Assembly: GCF_932526225.1 (NCBI RefSeq)
Contig: NC_064040.1
Coordinates: forward strand, 1,679,501 to 1,743,500
Reading direction: 5' to 3'
Source: Nematostella vectensis
Taxonomy: Eukaryota; Cnidaria; Anthozoa; Actiniaria; Edwardsiidae
DNA length: 64,000 nucleotides
The notes beneath the pieces were generated by a model. It had not been told where the DNA came from, made no database searches, and saw only the letters and a list, made by a program, of their open reading frames with translations. Positions within the stretch are counted from its first letter, which is position 1. Each line of letters begins with the position of its first letter. This document shows positions 44,300 to 57,400 of this stretch, piece after piece. Made by a program: the position numbers and the translations under genes.

Positions 44300-45310
44300 A
44301 TTTCTGTTGATAAAAGAATGATAACACACCATTTTATTCTTTATTCAAATCTCGGCCTTATTCATTTTGATGACATCGTAAGATTGCCTTTTCAGCTTTG
44401 AACATAAATCGATCGCCTAATATTATGATAAAAATACGTAAAGTAATTATAAAAGGACGAAGGCAAGCAAATATTTACCTGATTTGGAAGAATTCAAGCC
44501 TTAAAATCCGGGAAATCTGCTCAGACTTCGAGAAAGACTTATTTCCTACTTTCGATGTTGTTCGCTCGAGCTTCAATGTTGAAATTGCTATTTTTGGTAA
44601 AGATAACCTTATAAGGAAGATGAAAAAGGCGGGAGGATTTCGATGAAATCATTGGTCCGCGTAGTACCACAATCTACATTTTCTTTACCTCATGTATACT
44701 TTAAATCTAAAAATCGTTTATCAAATAATACCTTTGTTTGCATATTTTACTAATACGGTATTATTTAAGCTTCCTCATTCCTGTTATTATTGAACCCTAA
44801 CTAAAAGCCGCCAAGGGGTATCTGGTTTACCTGTGCTAGCGCGGCCAGCCGGTGAGCACTGGAATCAACCTCGTCCCAAGGGTCTTTTGAGTAATTTTCA
44901 ATATGGCGTCTAGCTAGATTCTGAGTATCTGCATCCCGTTCTCTTCATATGACAACACTATAATCCTAATGTAGAACGAACGTTTTCGAAAGATTCCTCG
45001 AAAATCCCGTAAAAGTTATTTCCTTCTTGATAGATTTCCGTAAAGTTCTTTACAAAAATATTTGTCTATTTATCAGTAAAAAAAAGCTTATGATTCCTTG
45101 TTGACATACCGGCACCACAGACTGGCACTGCTGGAAGCGGAAGTTAAAAGTCTTCTCAACCATCAACCGCTAAAAAGGTGCGGGCTCACCCCGAAAACCC
45201 ACCCGGGGAAAATCTTCCCGATTTGTATGGCTTTTCTGGAATTATTTGCCTCAAGAAAGCTCAACCATACACCCGGATTATTGTACATTAAAGGACTACA
45301 TTCTCTCAAG
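44300..45310. promoter_or_regulatory. Shared upstream region of BANF1 (-) and PRORSD1 (+)
   Basis: About 1 kb between divergent coding regions. It contains the likely 5' non-coding exon of BANF1 (ending at 44479) and a plus-strand frame in phase with PRORSD1 from 45098 that is more likely leader than protein. No clear TATA box. Confidence 0.45.
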
Positions 45311-45823
45311 ATGACAGAAGGGCGTAAAGAACTTATGGAATTTCTTGAGAAACTAGAGATCAAATCACACACGGTGGAGCACCCGGCCGTATTTACCGTC
45401 GAAGCCATGATGCCTTACTTGAAAGATATCCCAAACGGAATAGTTAGTAAAAACCTCTTCCTTAAAGACAAAAAGAAGAAAGGTCTTTGGCTAGTGAGCT
45501 GCTCAGCAAATAGGGAAGTGAAACTAAATGATTTAGCCAAGAAAGTGGGTGCTAGTGGTGGGTTTCGATTCGCAGACGAAGCCATCATGGTCGAGAAACT
45601 TGGCGTTGGCCAGGGATGTGCAACTGGATTCTCACTTCTTAATGATAGAAACCAAGATGTGAAGTTTATATTAGATGCCGAGTTCACTGATTATAGTAAG
45701 CATGACTGGGTTTATTTTCATCCCATGGAAAACACTGCAACTACGGGAGTTAGTCCAGAAGATTTTATAAAATTTGCAAAGGCAACCGGACACGATCCCA
45801 TTGTAGTAAACTTCGATGAATAG
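45311..45823 (+). CDS. PRORSD1: Prolyl-tRNA synthetase associated domain protein 1 (YbaK/ProX type), complete
   Basis: 170 residues from ATG 45311 (MTEGRKELMEFLEKLEI), intronless. An in-frame upstream Met at 45098 would add 71 residues of atypical composition, so I chose the internal start, which gives the family's usual length of about 169. YbaK/ProX fold markers are TVEHPAVFTVEAM, GIVSKNLFLKDKKKKGLWLV, the GASGGFRFAD turn, the G-rich GVGQGCATGFSLL and HPMENTATTGVSPEDF. The family trans-edits mischarged alanyl- or cysteinyl-tRNA(Pro), using the conserved Lys of KNLFLKDK. It should be cytosolic. Confidence 0.93.
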   Translation: MTEGRKELMEFLEKLEIKSHTVEHPAVFTVEAMMPYLKDIPNGIVSKNLFLKDKKKKGLWLVSCSANREVKLNDLAKKVGASGGFRFADEAIMVEKLGVGQGCATGFSLLNDRNQDVKFILDAEFTDYSKHDWVYFHPMENTATTGVSPEDFIKFAKATGHDPIVVNFDE

Positions 45824-46060
45824 ATTACAGCAGTGCAAGCGTGTCTACGCACGTGGTGTGTGACGTCACCGGAAGTTGTATAAACCGGATATTGTTACAT
45901 AGATTACAGCAGTGCAGTGGCGCATCCTTAAGGGTTGTTAGAGGCAGGCGCCCCCACCCCCCGAGAGCAAACATTTTCTACAAATTTACTCCATACTCCT
46001 GCCAAATCCTGGCCCCTATTAATTCACATCAGAAGGTCACATGCTTTAGATTTTGTAATT
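45824..46060. other. PRORSD1 3' flank
   Basis: No gene seen. Short direct repeats of ATAGATTACAGCAGTGCA occur at 45822 and 45900. Confidence 0.45.
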
Positions 46061-46250
46061 AACAAATTGATCTCATTTTTGCATGTGTTTGTCCTCTAAT
46101 AGATGCACAGATGACATCACAGCGTGCCATGAACAAAAAAGTATGCAACGGTACACATTCAAGTTGCATGACTTTTGTTCATGACACATTGTGACCTCTT
46201 CTGTGCATATTCTAAAGGACAGATGCACAAAACAATGAGATCTATTTGTT
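46061..46250. mobile_element. Foldback MITE, parent family of the 69-bp array
   Basis: The arms pair over about 90 bp: AACAAATTGATCTCATTTTT, then TGTCCTCTAATAGATGCACA, GATGACATCACAGCGTGCCA and TGAACAAAAAAGTATGCAAC on the left; their reverse complements with changes on the right, ending GATCTATTTGTT. No coding capacity. The left arm is clearly related to 33331-33420. Confidence 0.85.
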
Positions 46251-47829
46251 TCATACAACAATTAAAATGTTCTCTTACTTTATAAGCATGCGATTTACAA
46301 GCGTCATTGTATAAATGGTAATAGCACAGTATTATAGTTTTTTTCTGCTGTATTATAGCTTGAAGGTGTAGTTCACATATCCAGTGAGATTATATTTGTA
46401 ATTTTACTCATAAACAACATATGAAGTAACACAGGGATGAGGTTTACTTGGGATTTTTTATTGTGGTGGCAATGACAACTCAAACCAAGATATTTTAAGC
46501 TGTGTAGTTATTGAACATTCATATATTCACATTAAAGAATTCACTCTTTTGTTATTTTTTTATCATTAAAAATAGCACTGTCTATTCACAAGAATACTTC
46601 AAAATAACAATCTACAAATGAAGCCTGACATGTTATTGACAATATAAGTTTGAAAATATCTTGGTTGCTTACTTGAATTAGCTGATAGAACTGGATGCTC
46701 TGTTAAACAGATGTAACTGACAAAGGAGGACTCGCTTTCGCAGCAAGGATGGCATACATGCCTGGATTACATTAGATCTCTAGCTGTATTATTCCAATTT
46801 ATTGTTGTGGATTTCACTTGTTTCTTTAAATAAGTGCTGGATCGGTTTAAAACTGAAGGTTTCTAACACCAATTCAACTGCCAGCAGCATCCTTAGACTT
46901 TTTTCAGAAAAAGACTTGCAGCCAAGAAAGAAGTAGACAACTCATTGTTAAAGGCCGAAAAAGGTCCACGTATGTTTGACTCACTATACGTTTGGCATCA
47001 TGGATGAAAAAAAGCTGTTCCCGGTATTGCCTCTACAATTTTCTTGCCTTTTCAGTAAAAAAAAGCACACACACACAAATTTATATCAAATAGACCCCTG
47101 GCTATTTTTAGCAGAATTTAAAAAAATGAAAATGAAACAAAACAACATATAAAACAAAACAACAGAGCCCCCCCCCCCCACGATTTTGGGTGTGTGAAAT
47201 ACAGCCTAGGATTTTGTCAATATTCTATGCGATTTTACTCCCCCCTCCCCCCGTCTTTAATTGCATTTTTGATATTTCATGTGGATATTTAGGTGAATAG
47301 GTTAATAAGCTTAAACCATAAAAAAAGAGAATCACCAAATCGCACTTTTTAAATTTATTTTATGCTTTTTACATGTTATAAAAACAACAGTTTTTTGTTT
47401 TTTTATTCCATTTCTGGTCTCGGTTATATCCCCATGGGCACTAGAGAGGATTTATCAAGGAATCTATTATACGTGCAACGTGTAACCCTATTTAGGGAGT
47501 GTTCATTAAATGCACCATCTTAAAACTGAGAGCCCCCTTCCATTGAAAACATTTTTTGGGCCCCCCCCTACCAGAACCCAAAAAAATTCAGCCCTCCCCC
47601 CCCCCCCCCCCCCCCCGCCTTGTCCGAGTTGATGATCCAGTCAAGTTCATCACTATTTCAGAGTCTGACATCATTCGAAGCCTCCCCTTATTACCCTCCC
47701 CCCCTTCCCCCTCGGTGTTTTTAATGAACACTTCCTAAATGCCGCGCCTTCATCAATTAAACTAAAATACATCCTCTCAGAAAAGTGGGAGGGGGGGGAA
47801 GGGGGAGAGCGTTCTCCCCAGTCCTCCCT
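46251..47829. other. No gene recognised, A/T-rich with C-runs
   Basis: Long low-complexity stretches, including C-runs at about 47169-47180 and 47596-47616. Nothing with coding character. Confidence 0.45.
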
Positions 47830-48662
47830 GTCCGCCGCCCCTGCCATTCCCCACCAACTGCTGTCCGCCCCTGCCATTCCCCACCAAATACTGTCCGCCC
47901 CTGTCATTCCCCACCAACTGCTGTCCGCCCCTGTCATTCCCCACTAACTGCTGTCCACCCCTGCCATTCCCCACCAACTGCTGTCCGCCCCTGCCATTCC
48001 CCACTAACTGCTGTCCACCCCTGCCATTCCCCACCAACTGCTGTCCACCCCTGCCATTCCCCACCAACTGCTGTCCACCCCTGCCATTCCCCATCAAATA
48101 CTGTCCGCCCCTGTCATTCCCCACCAACTGCTGTCCACCCCTGCCATTCCCCACTAACTGCTGTCCACCCCTGCCATTCCCCACTAACTGCTGTCCACCC
48201 CTGCCATTCCCCACTAACTGCTGTCCACCCCTGCCATTCCCCACCAAATACTGTCCACCCCTGCCATTCCCCACTAACTGCTGTCCACCCCTGCCATTCC
48301 CCACCAACTGCTGTCCACCCCTGCCATTCCCCACCAACTGCTGTCCACCCCTGTCATTCCCCACCAACTGCTGTCCACCCCTGCCATTCCCCACTAACTG
48401 CTGTCCACCCCTGCCATTCCCCACCAAATACTGTCCACCCCTGCCATTCCCCACTAACTGCTGTCCACCCCTGCCATTCCCCACCAAATACTGTCCGCCC
48501 CTGTCATTCCCCACCAACTGCTGTCCACCCCTGCCATTCCCCACCAACTGCTGTCCACCCCTGCCATTCCCCACCAAATACTGTCCGCCCCTGTCATTCC
48601 CCACCAACTGCTGTCCACCCCTGCCATTCCCCACCAAATACTGTCCGCCCCTGTCATTCCCC
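47830..48662. repeat. 30-bp minisatellite upstream of mARC, about 28 copies
   Basis: The unit holds CTGTCCACCCCTGCCATTCC and CCACCAACTG, with a second type CCACCAAATA and C/T changes. It is in register with a line length of 60, so pairs of units look like a 60-bp period. All frames on both strands stay open because 30 is a multiple of three; this is not coding. It ends about 300 bp before the mARC start codon. Confidence 0.96.
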
Positions 48663-48965
48663 AAGAGAGCGAAGCAGCATTTTTGCTGAACGTCACGTCA
48701 CTGGACAAGAGACGTCTGGAGGCTCTGGTAGCCATTGTAAAAAGAAACCAAATCAAGCCAGAATAACTGGAAAAAATCAAACAGTAAACCTTGTCTATGA
48801 AAACACAGTCATGTAAAAAAAAATACCTCGTATACTTGAAAAATAAAAATAAGCAAAACAGGAACAGGAAACTCCACGTCAGATATCAGAATCAGATTTC
48901 TTCTCCAAGGTCAAACGCCATGTTTACCACCAGTCTCGGGCATTATTGTTCCAATATCGGACGGG

Positions 48966-51900
48966 ATGTCTCCTGAAACAAAACTTCTTCTCGTGTGTGT
49001 ACCAGCTGCTTTTGCGACCGCAGTAGCTTTGTTTTACTGGCACAAGACCCGTAAGAGAGAGTTTCGTGCCGCGGGACATGTTTCGGGACTGTACATTTAC
49101 CCGATCAAGTCTTGCAAGGGAATCCCGCTGGATTCAGCGCAATGTCTTCTCGAGGGATTACGATACGACAGGTTTGTTCGTTCACAGTTGAAGTATGGTT
49201 TGTTTAAGGTCGATTTTATTTCAGCTTCTTTCGATCGGTAGAAGAGAGATGTATATTGGCTTCTTTTGAAATAGTATTTTAAGTTTTCAGCCTCGGAATA
49301 GCTGAGGTCGGTTGCTTTGTTATTGTATTGTTTCTCTAGACATTCATTCTAATTTGTTATAGGTCACTTTGGAAAATAGTTTATCTTTACAACAATTTTA
49401 ATACTGGCTTAAAACGTCTCACAAAACAAATTTTAAAAATACGCAATGGCTATAATGCCCGACAGTCGGAACAGGTCTTGGATGGTCTAAATGCCCGACA
49501 GTTTTCAACTTATTCAAATAACCCAGTAAATTGTCTTCCTAGTGAGTTCAAAGTATTCTATATTTGTTGAGAAAGGGCAAGCGAAAATACGAACTCGAAA
49601 ATTAAGAAGAAATTGACGCATGATGCGCGAAAAGTACTACACGCAAAAATATTCAAATTTTCAGTATTTACGGCCAATCGACCAGAGAAATGGATATCAG
49701 AGGACTAAGTACTTTTGGGTACCTTCTCTTCAAGACTCCCCAACCCACCCCCCTTAAAGCCGCATTGTCACCAGTTTACTTCCGGTCGATTAAGTAAAAA
49801 TCTCCGATTATTTTTAACGGAAAACGCGAATAATATTTCAAAATATTGAAAGCAGTGTGTCTCTTGGAAGTTTCTTTTAAGAATGTGATTGATAATTTAG
49901 AGCGGATGGCCTGTTAAATATCTCGGATTCTAATAGATTTTTTTTGTTTTTTTAACGGTTGAGGTTTCCGTCGGACCTCCGGAAGTAAACTGATGACAAT
50001 GCGGCTTTAAGCAAGTGTGCATTAATCTCAAGTGCGTTTTTATTTCAGACGTTGGGCTGTGATTGATAGTAAAGGTGAAACACTCACATGTTCTAAAGTG
50101 GCCACCATGGTTCTCATTTCACCATCCTTTGATAAGGAAATGGAGAATCTTATCCTAGATGCGCCTGGGATGGAGACACTCAAGATACCATTGTCTAGGA
50201 GAACTGACAAGATCAAGGATATACAGTAAGTGGCCATATATATAAGTGGACTAGAGTTTGCAAGTGTTTGTAAGTAGGTTGGAGTCGAAAGACTCCAAAA
50301 CTAAAGACTCACTTTTAATTTCACATAAAAGCTTGTTGTTTCAGAGTTACACGCACTTGGGCTAAGGGAGTTTCTGTAGGAGATGCAGCATCTGATTGGG
50401 TGTCCAGGTTCCTGGACATTCCAGGATGTGAGCTATGCTGTGTGGTTAAGCCACGTTACTTGGTTGAAGACCCAAAGTGGGGTGATCGAGCGCAGCCTGG
50501 AGACAAGGTAGGCAGTGCACGCACATACCCTGGAATTGCTGAGGGGGGCGGGGGGGGGGGGGGGGGGGGGGTGCGCAGTCACAGGTATCATGTGGAGAAA
50601 TGATAGTATTTGGCAATATTTCATTATAAGAAATAACCCACTTATAGGCAGCCAATAGGGAGTATCTGATCCCCTGCGTGCCAATAATGGCAAATAGATT
50701 TAAGGGGAGGTGCCACCTTTGGTGGGTTCCATAACCACTTGTTTAACACCATTAGGTTCATGATGGGACCTCTAGAGCACAAATGCACCACAGGGACACA
50801 TGTAAAGGAGCTCTACTCTTAAAAGATCACTGGACCATCTGGAAAACACGAAGGTGTTGCTGCACCAATGATACAAGTAAGGAAAGCTAATTATGTTTTG
50901 TGCAGGTGGATTTTGCAGATAACACTCCCTTGATGATTTGCTCACAAGCATCACTCAAAGAACTAAGCAAACATTACAAAGAGCCAGTCAACATGGGCAG
51001 ATTCAGGCCCAACATCATAGTAGACGGGGGGACACCCTACGATGAGGTAGGTCAGGGGTGGCAAAGGGGAAGTGATTATATTACATTTGAAAATTTGAAG
51101 AAGAAAAGAGAGGGATGTATCACAGCAGGTATGGGGATACAATAAAAGAGAGAAGGGGAGGGGTAGGGGTGATAGTATCATTGTGGGTAGGGGGGGGCAT
51201 AGAAGGATGTAGGGAAGGGGGAGGAGTGATAGTATCATGGTGGGTAGGGGGGTACCATAGAAGGATGTAGGGCAGGGCGAGGGGTGATAGCATCATGGTG
51301 GGTAGGGGGTACCATAGAAAGATGTAGGGGATGGGGAGGGGTGATAGTATCATGGTGGGTAGGGGGATACCATAGAAGGATGTAGGGCAGGGGGAGGGGT
51401 GATAGCATCATGGTGGGTAGGGAGTACCATAGAAGGATGTAGGGGAGGGGTACGGGTGATAGTATCATGGTGGGTATGGGGATACCATAGAAGGATGTAG
51501 GGGAGGGGGAGGGGTGATAGTATCATGGTGGGTAGGGGGATACCATAGAAAGATGTAGGGTATGGGGAGGGGTGATAGTATCATGGTGGGTAGGGGGGGG
51601 CATAGAAGGATGTAGGGGATGGGGAGGGGTGATAGTATCATGGTGGGTAGGGGGTACCATAGAAGGATGTAGGGCAGGGGGAGGGGTGATAGCATCATGG
51701 TGGGTAGGGGGTACCATAGAAGGATGTAGGGGAGGGGTACGGGTGATAGTATCATGGTGGGTAGGGGGATACCATAGAAGGATGTAGGGGATGGGGAGGG
51801 GTGATAGTATCATGGTGGGTAGGGGGGGCCATAGAAGGATGTAGGGAAGGGGGAGGGGTGATAGTATCATAATGGGTAGGGGGGACAATAGGAGGATGTA

Positions 51901-54122
51901 GGGGAGGGGGAGGGGTGATAGTATCATGGTGGGTAGGGGGGACAATAGGAGGATGTAGGGGAGGGGTAGGGGTGATAGTATCATGGTGGGTAGGGGGGAC
52001 AATAGGAGGATGTAGGGGAGGGGTAGGGGTGATAGTATCATGGTCGGTAGGGGGTACCATAGAAGGATGTAGGGGAGGGGGGGGTGATAGTATCATGGTG
52101 GGCCATAGAAGGATGTAGGGAAGAGTATTCAAGGAGGAAAGCGTAAAAGGGAATGAAAGGTGGCTGATGGCATTGCTAATGAACTTATAACCATGCCCCA
52201 AGCAAACTAGAGGTGGAATCCATGTTTTTGTAGGATTGTTAAAAGTGATGTCACAGTAATATCTTGCTTCACTATTGTCTTTTCAGGATAGCTGGAGGAC
52301 TGTTATGATTGGGAACACTGTTCGTTTACGGTGGATCAAAGCATGTTCAAGGTTGTTATAATCAAGTCCCCACTTTGTCAAACTATCTTCCATTTATAAA
52401 ACCCACACATCAAATTATGGCTGGTAAAAGACCATTAGTCTCAAATGTCTGTGTACCTGCTGGAGATAGGCATTAAGAACACACAAATGCATTGTGCAAT
52501 CCGCCGTTTTTTGTAAGTGAACCGTTAACAAAAGCCAGTGAGATGATAAAGAACTGACCATAGTGACTTTGTGAAAATGGACCCTTCATTCCTGAAGTTC
52601 TCAAACCACAGTAAACCTGAAACCATGATAAATGAATGCCGGCGATAGGGCGGGAGGGTACGCGTCTTACTTCTTGATAATTAATTTAAGCCAAGAGGCC
52701 TTTTGGCATCCTGGGATAAGTGGATACTTTTGCCACATCGCTTATCCATTTATTTATGGTAAATTTGCCAGGTGCTCTGCCATCAATGTGGATCCAGTAA
52801 GGGGGGTGAGGACACTAGAGCCACTGCATACACTGAGCAGGTAAAGCAAAACTAGCATGTGTTTGTGTGTATGTGTGGGTAATGGGGTGGTATGTGTGGT
52901 TGGGGGAAGAGTTGAAGGGAGAACACTTGTAATAGGCTGGAGCTCATAAGCTATTCACCAATAGAGGAGTATTCCCAATACTTATTAGCCCTTGCCTTCT
53001 GGTTTAATCCGCAATTGGGGGTCGAAGATGCCTCACAGTAGCGGATCTACGGGGGGGGGGGAGTTAGGGGGTTTTATTAGGGCCCCCGAATGGTCCCCCG
53101 AAATTTCGATGTGCTCGCATGCTCGCGAAATGTTTTCCGCCGTCTTCACATGCTGGCGCAATGTTTTCCGCCGTGCTCGCATGCTCGCGCAATGTTTTCC
53201 GCCGTGCTCGCATGCTCGCGCAATGTTTTCCGCCGTGCTCGCATGCTCGCGCAATGTTTTCCGCCGTGCTCGCATGCTCGCGCAATGTTTTCCGCCGTGC
53301 TCGCATGCTCGCGCAATGTTTTCCGCCGTGCTCGCATGCTCGCGCAATGTTTTCCGAATTTTGGGCCCACCCCTCCCCCCCTTGGCAAAAAGCTAGATCC
53401 GCCCCTGTCTCATATGTATACAAGGGGTCCTGAGCTTCGATAGTCCAACAACAACAACAACAAAACAACTGACTCATTTTTTTGGTGCTGACGCTTATTG
53501 ACGCACCACCGCAAAAAAATGTCACAGGTCAGACACGGTTTTGTTCCGCTCCGAAATGCCGCTTGGAAATAGGGCGCAAGTAGACGTTTGATATTTGTTG
53601 TTTTTTCCCTTTAATAATTAAGGTGAAAACAAGGGCCTGCGAGAAGTCCAAGTTTTGTCAGGGTTATTAAACACGCCCGTTTATATGACAGTTTCATGCT
53701 GCATTCCTTTCAACAACAACAAAACAACTGACTCATTTTTTTGGTGCTGACGCTTATTGACGCACCACCGCAAAAAAAATGTCACAGGTCAGACACGGTT
53801 TTGTTCCGCTCCGAAATGCCGCTTGGGAATAGGGCGCAAGTAGACGTTTGATATTTGTTGTTTTTTTCCCTTTAATAATTAAGGTGAAAACAAGGGCCTG
53901 CGAGAAGTCCAAGTTTTGTCAGGGTTATTAAACACGCCCGTTTATATGACAGTTTCATGCTGCATTCCTTTTTGTGAAAATCCTTGTTTCCTCTACAGGG
54001 TGAGAAAGATTCCATGGGCAGACCGAAGACACCAAGGTAAACCTTGGTTTGGCTGGAACGCTTGCCCGGATGTCATCGGTTTAATCAAGGTCGGGGATCT
54101 TGTGTGGGTTTTGTCCGAGTAA
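48966..54122 (+). CDS. MTARC1: Mitochondrial amidoxime-reducing component (mARC, MOSC protein), complete
   Basis: Seven exons with consistent phases: 48966-49171, 50049-50225, 50345-50507, 50906-51046, 52287-52351, 52772-52840 and 53999-54122, 314 residues. The N-terminus LLLVCVPAAFATAVALFYWH is a signal anchor for the outer mitochondrial membrane, followed by basic residues. The MOSC N-terminal beta-barrel follows (LYIYPIKSCKG, RRWAVIDSKG). The MOSC domain proper comes next: NMGRFRPNIIVDGG, then IKACSRC with the Cys that ligates molybdenum, and the C-terminal FGWNACPDVIGLIKVGDLVWVLSE. It reduces N-hydroxylated substrates with cytochrome b5. MTARC1 and MTARC2 cannot be told apart here. Several introns carry repeats or a MITE. 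Confidence 0.93.
49758..50006. mobile_element. piggyBac-like MITE in mARC intron 1, 249 bp
   Basis: Inverted ends AGCCGCATTGTCACCAGTTT then ACTTCCGG, matched at the right with one change over 28 bases. TTAA on both sides (49754-49757 and 50007-50010), the piggyBac target duplication. No coding capacity. Confidence 0.88.
51150..52110. repeat. About 61-bp minisatellite in mARC intron 4, about 16 copies
   Basis: The unit holds GATAGTATCATGGTGGGTAG, GGGGTACCATAGAAGGATGT and AGGGGAGGGG. It aligns with the exon 4 end and donor (AACATCATAGTAGACGGGGG, CACCCTACGATGAG|GTAGG) just 100 bp upstream, so it probably arose from that border. Confidence 0.92.
53037..53407. repeat. Dispersed inverted-end repeat holding a 31-bp array
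   Basis: Ends GTAGCGGATCTACGGGGG and AAAAAGCTAGATCCGCCCCT. A related copy lies at 59711-59869. Inside, from about 53115 to 53357, GCGCAATGTTTTCCGCCGTG plus CTCGCATGCTC is repeated eight times. As 31 is not a multiple of three, the array opens all three frames in turn and gives false frames of 80-150 codons. Confidence 0.85.
53450..53970. repeat. Tandem duplication of about 260 bp in mARC intron 6
   Basis: The segment from ACAACAAAACAACTGACTCA to CAGTTTCATGCTGCATTCCT occurs twice, offset by 259-261 bp, with only homopolymer-length and one or two base differences, so the duplication is recent. The second copy ends about 30 bp before the exon 7 acceptor. Confidence 0.93.
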
Positions 54123-54419
54123 ATGCCTGGGACGAGGAAACTGTGCGTGTAGTAGCAACGCCTTGCTTCAATGGAGGGCTAACGCGGAAACGTCAGCGAA
54201 ACTACTCTGTTTTTGCAAATGTAAAACAATTTTAACCTTTGTTGGTTTCCTTTCCTTGATTCCATTACGCCTACGCAGACCACATAGTTTTTTTCTCAGC
54301 TTGTCTGTAGTTTAAATAGTATAGCGCTGCAGGGGCTAGCCCAGGCGCGCGCGGTCATCCTGAATTTTAACTTATGCTAAATTATGCTAATGTAGCATAC
54401 ATAAACAAAAAAGTCCGCA

Positions 54420-57400
54420 TACCACCTAGATATTTTACAGTGTGTCTGTAGTTTCTCTAGTATACCACCTAGATATTTAACAGCTTGTCTGTAGTTTCTC
54501 TAGTCATATACCACCTAGATATTTTACAGTGTGTCTGTAGTTTCTCTAGTATACCACCTAGATATTTAACAGCTTGTCTGTAGTTTCTCTAGTCATATAC
54601 CACCTAGATATTTTACAGTGTGTCTGTAGTTTCTCTAGTTATACCACCTCGATATTTTACAGCTTGTCTGTAGTTTCTCTAGTCATACCACCTAGATATT
54701 TTACAGCTTGTCTGTAGTTTCTCTAGTAATACCACCTAGATATTTTTCAGCTTGTCTGTAGTTTCTCTAGTAATACCACCTAGATATTTTTCAGCTTGTC
54801 TGTAGTTTCTCTAGTAATACCACCTAGATATTTAACAGCTTGTCTGTAGTTTCTCTAGTCATATACCACCTAGATATTTTTCAGCTTGTCTGTAGTTTCT
54901 CTAGTCATACCACCTAGATATTTAACAGCTTGTCTGTAGTTTCTCTAGTCATATACCACCTAGATATTTTACAGTGTGTCTGTAGTTTCTCTAGTATACC
55001 ACCTAGATATTTAACAGCTTGTCTGTAGTTTCTCTAGTCATATACCACCTAGATATTTTACAGTGTGTCTGTAGTTTCTCTAGTCATATACCACCTAGAT
55101 ATTTAACAGCTTGTCTGTAGTTTCTCTAGTCATATACCACCTTGATATTTTACAGTGTGTCTGTAGTTTCTCTAGTTATACCACCTCGATATTTTACAGC
55201 TTGTCTGTAGTTTCTCTAGTCATACCACCTAGATATTTTACAGCTTGTCTGTAGTTTCTCTAGTAATACCACCTAGATATTTTTCAGCTTGTCTGTAGTT
55301 TCTCTAGTAATACCACCTAGATATTTTTCAGCTTGTCTGTAGTTTCTCTAGTAATACCACCTAGATATTTTTCAGCTTGTCTGTAGTTTCTCTAGTAATA
55401 CCGCCGAGATATTTTACAGCTTGTCTGTAGTTTCTCTAGTAATACCACCTAGATATTTTACAGCTTGTCTGTAGTTTCTCTAGTCATACCACCTAGATAT
55501 TTTTCAGCTTGTCTGTAGTTTCTCTAGTCATACCACCTCGATATTTTACAGCTTGTCTGTAGTTTCTCTAGTAATACCACCTAGATATTTTACAGCTTGT
55601 CTGTAGTTTCTCTAGTGATACCACCTAGATATTTTACAGCTTGTCTGTAGTTTCTCTAGTGATACCACCTAGATATTTTACAGCTTGTCTGTAGTTTCTC
55701 TAGTAATACCACCTAGATATTTTACAGCTTGTCTGTAGTTTCTCTAGTAATACCACCTAGATATTTTACAGCTTGTCTGTAGTTTCTCTATTCATACCAC
55801 CTAGATATTTTACAGCTTGTCTGTAGTTTCTCTATTCATACCGCCGAGATATTTTACAGCTTGTCTGTAGTTTCTCTAGTAATACCGCCGAGATATTTTA
55901 CAGCTTGTCTGTAGTTTCTCTAGTAATACCACCTAGATATTTTACAGCTTGTCTGTAGTTTCTCTAGTCATACCAGCTAGATATTTTACAGCTTGTCTGT
56001 AGTTTCTCTATTCATACCACCTAGATATTTTACAGCTTGTCTGTAGTTTCTCTATTCATACCGCCGAGATATTTTACAGCTTGTCTGTAGTTTCTCTAGT
56101 CATATATCACCTAGATATTTTACAGCTTGTCTGTAGTTTCTCTAGTAATACCACCTAGATATTTTACAGCTTGTCTGTAGTTTCTCTAGTCATACCAGCT
56201 AGATATTTTACAGCTTGTCTGTAGTTTCTCTAGTAATACCACCTAGATATTTTACAGCTTGTCTGTAGTTTCTCTAGTCATACCACCTAGATATTTTACA
56301 GCTTGTCTGTAGTTTCTCTAGTCATATATCACCTAGATATTTTACAGTGTGTCTGTAGTTTCTCTAGTAATACCACCTAGATATTTTACAGCTTGTCTGT
56401 AGTTTCTCTAGTAATACCACCTAGATATTTTACAGCCTGTCTGTAGTTTCTCTAGTCATACCACCTCGATATTTTACAGCTTGTCTGTAGTTTCTCTAGT
56501 AATACCACCTAGATATTTTACAGCTTGTCTGTAGTTTCTCTAGTCATACCACCTAGATATTTTACAGCTTGTCTGTAGTTTCTCTAGTCATATATCACCT
56601 AGATATTTTACAGTGTGTCTGTAGTTTCTCTAGTAATACCACCTAGATATTTTACAGCTTGTCTGTAGTTTCTCTAGTAATACCACCTAGATATTTTACA
56701 GCTTGTCTGTAGTTTCTCTAGTCATACCACCTCGATATTATACAGCTTGTCTGTAGTTTCTCTAGTAATACCACCTAGATATTTTACAGCTTGTCTGTAG
56801 TTTCTCTAGTCATATATCACCTAGATATTTTACAGTGTGTCTGTAGTTTCTCTAGTAATACCACCTAGATATTTTACAGCTTGTCTGTAGTTTCTCTAGT
56901 CATACCACCTAGATATTTTACAGCTTGTCTGTAGTTTCTCTAGTCATATATCACCTAGATATTTTACAGTGTGTCTGTAGTTTCTCTAGTCATACCACCT
57001 AGATATTTTACAGCTTGTCTGTAGTTTCTCTAGTAATACCACCTAGATATTTTTCAGCTTGTCTGTAGTTTCTCTAGTAATACCACCTAGATATTTTTCA
57101 GCTTGTCTGTAGTTTCTCTAGTAATACCACCTAGATATTTTTCAGCTTGTCTGTAGTTTCTCTAGTAATACCGCCGAGATATTTTACAGCTTGTCTGTAG
57201 TTTCTCTAGTAATACCACCTAGATATTTTACAGCTTGTCTGTAGTTTCTCTAGTCATACCACCTAGATATTTTTCAGCTTGTCTGTAGTTTCTCTAGTCA
57301 TACCACCTCGATATTTTACAGCTTGTCTGTAGTTTCTCTAGTAATACCACCTAGATATTTTACAGCTTGTCTGTAGTTTCTCTAGTGATACCACCTAGAT

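Noticed and set aside
45098-45310. N-terminal extension of PRORSD1
   Set aside because: In frame but atypical in composition, and the protein is already full length from 45311.
47671-48816. Gly/Gln-rich or Pro/His-rich proteins of about 300 residues
   Set aside because: 30-bp array read in open frames on both strands.
51120-52201. Pro/Leu-rich frames on the minus strand
   Set aside because: Intronic minisatellite of mARC read on the wrong strand.
53033-53525. Ala/Arg/His-rich frames of up to 153 codons
   Set aside because: Generated by the 31-bp array inside a dispersed repeat.
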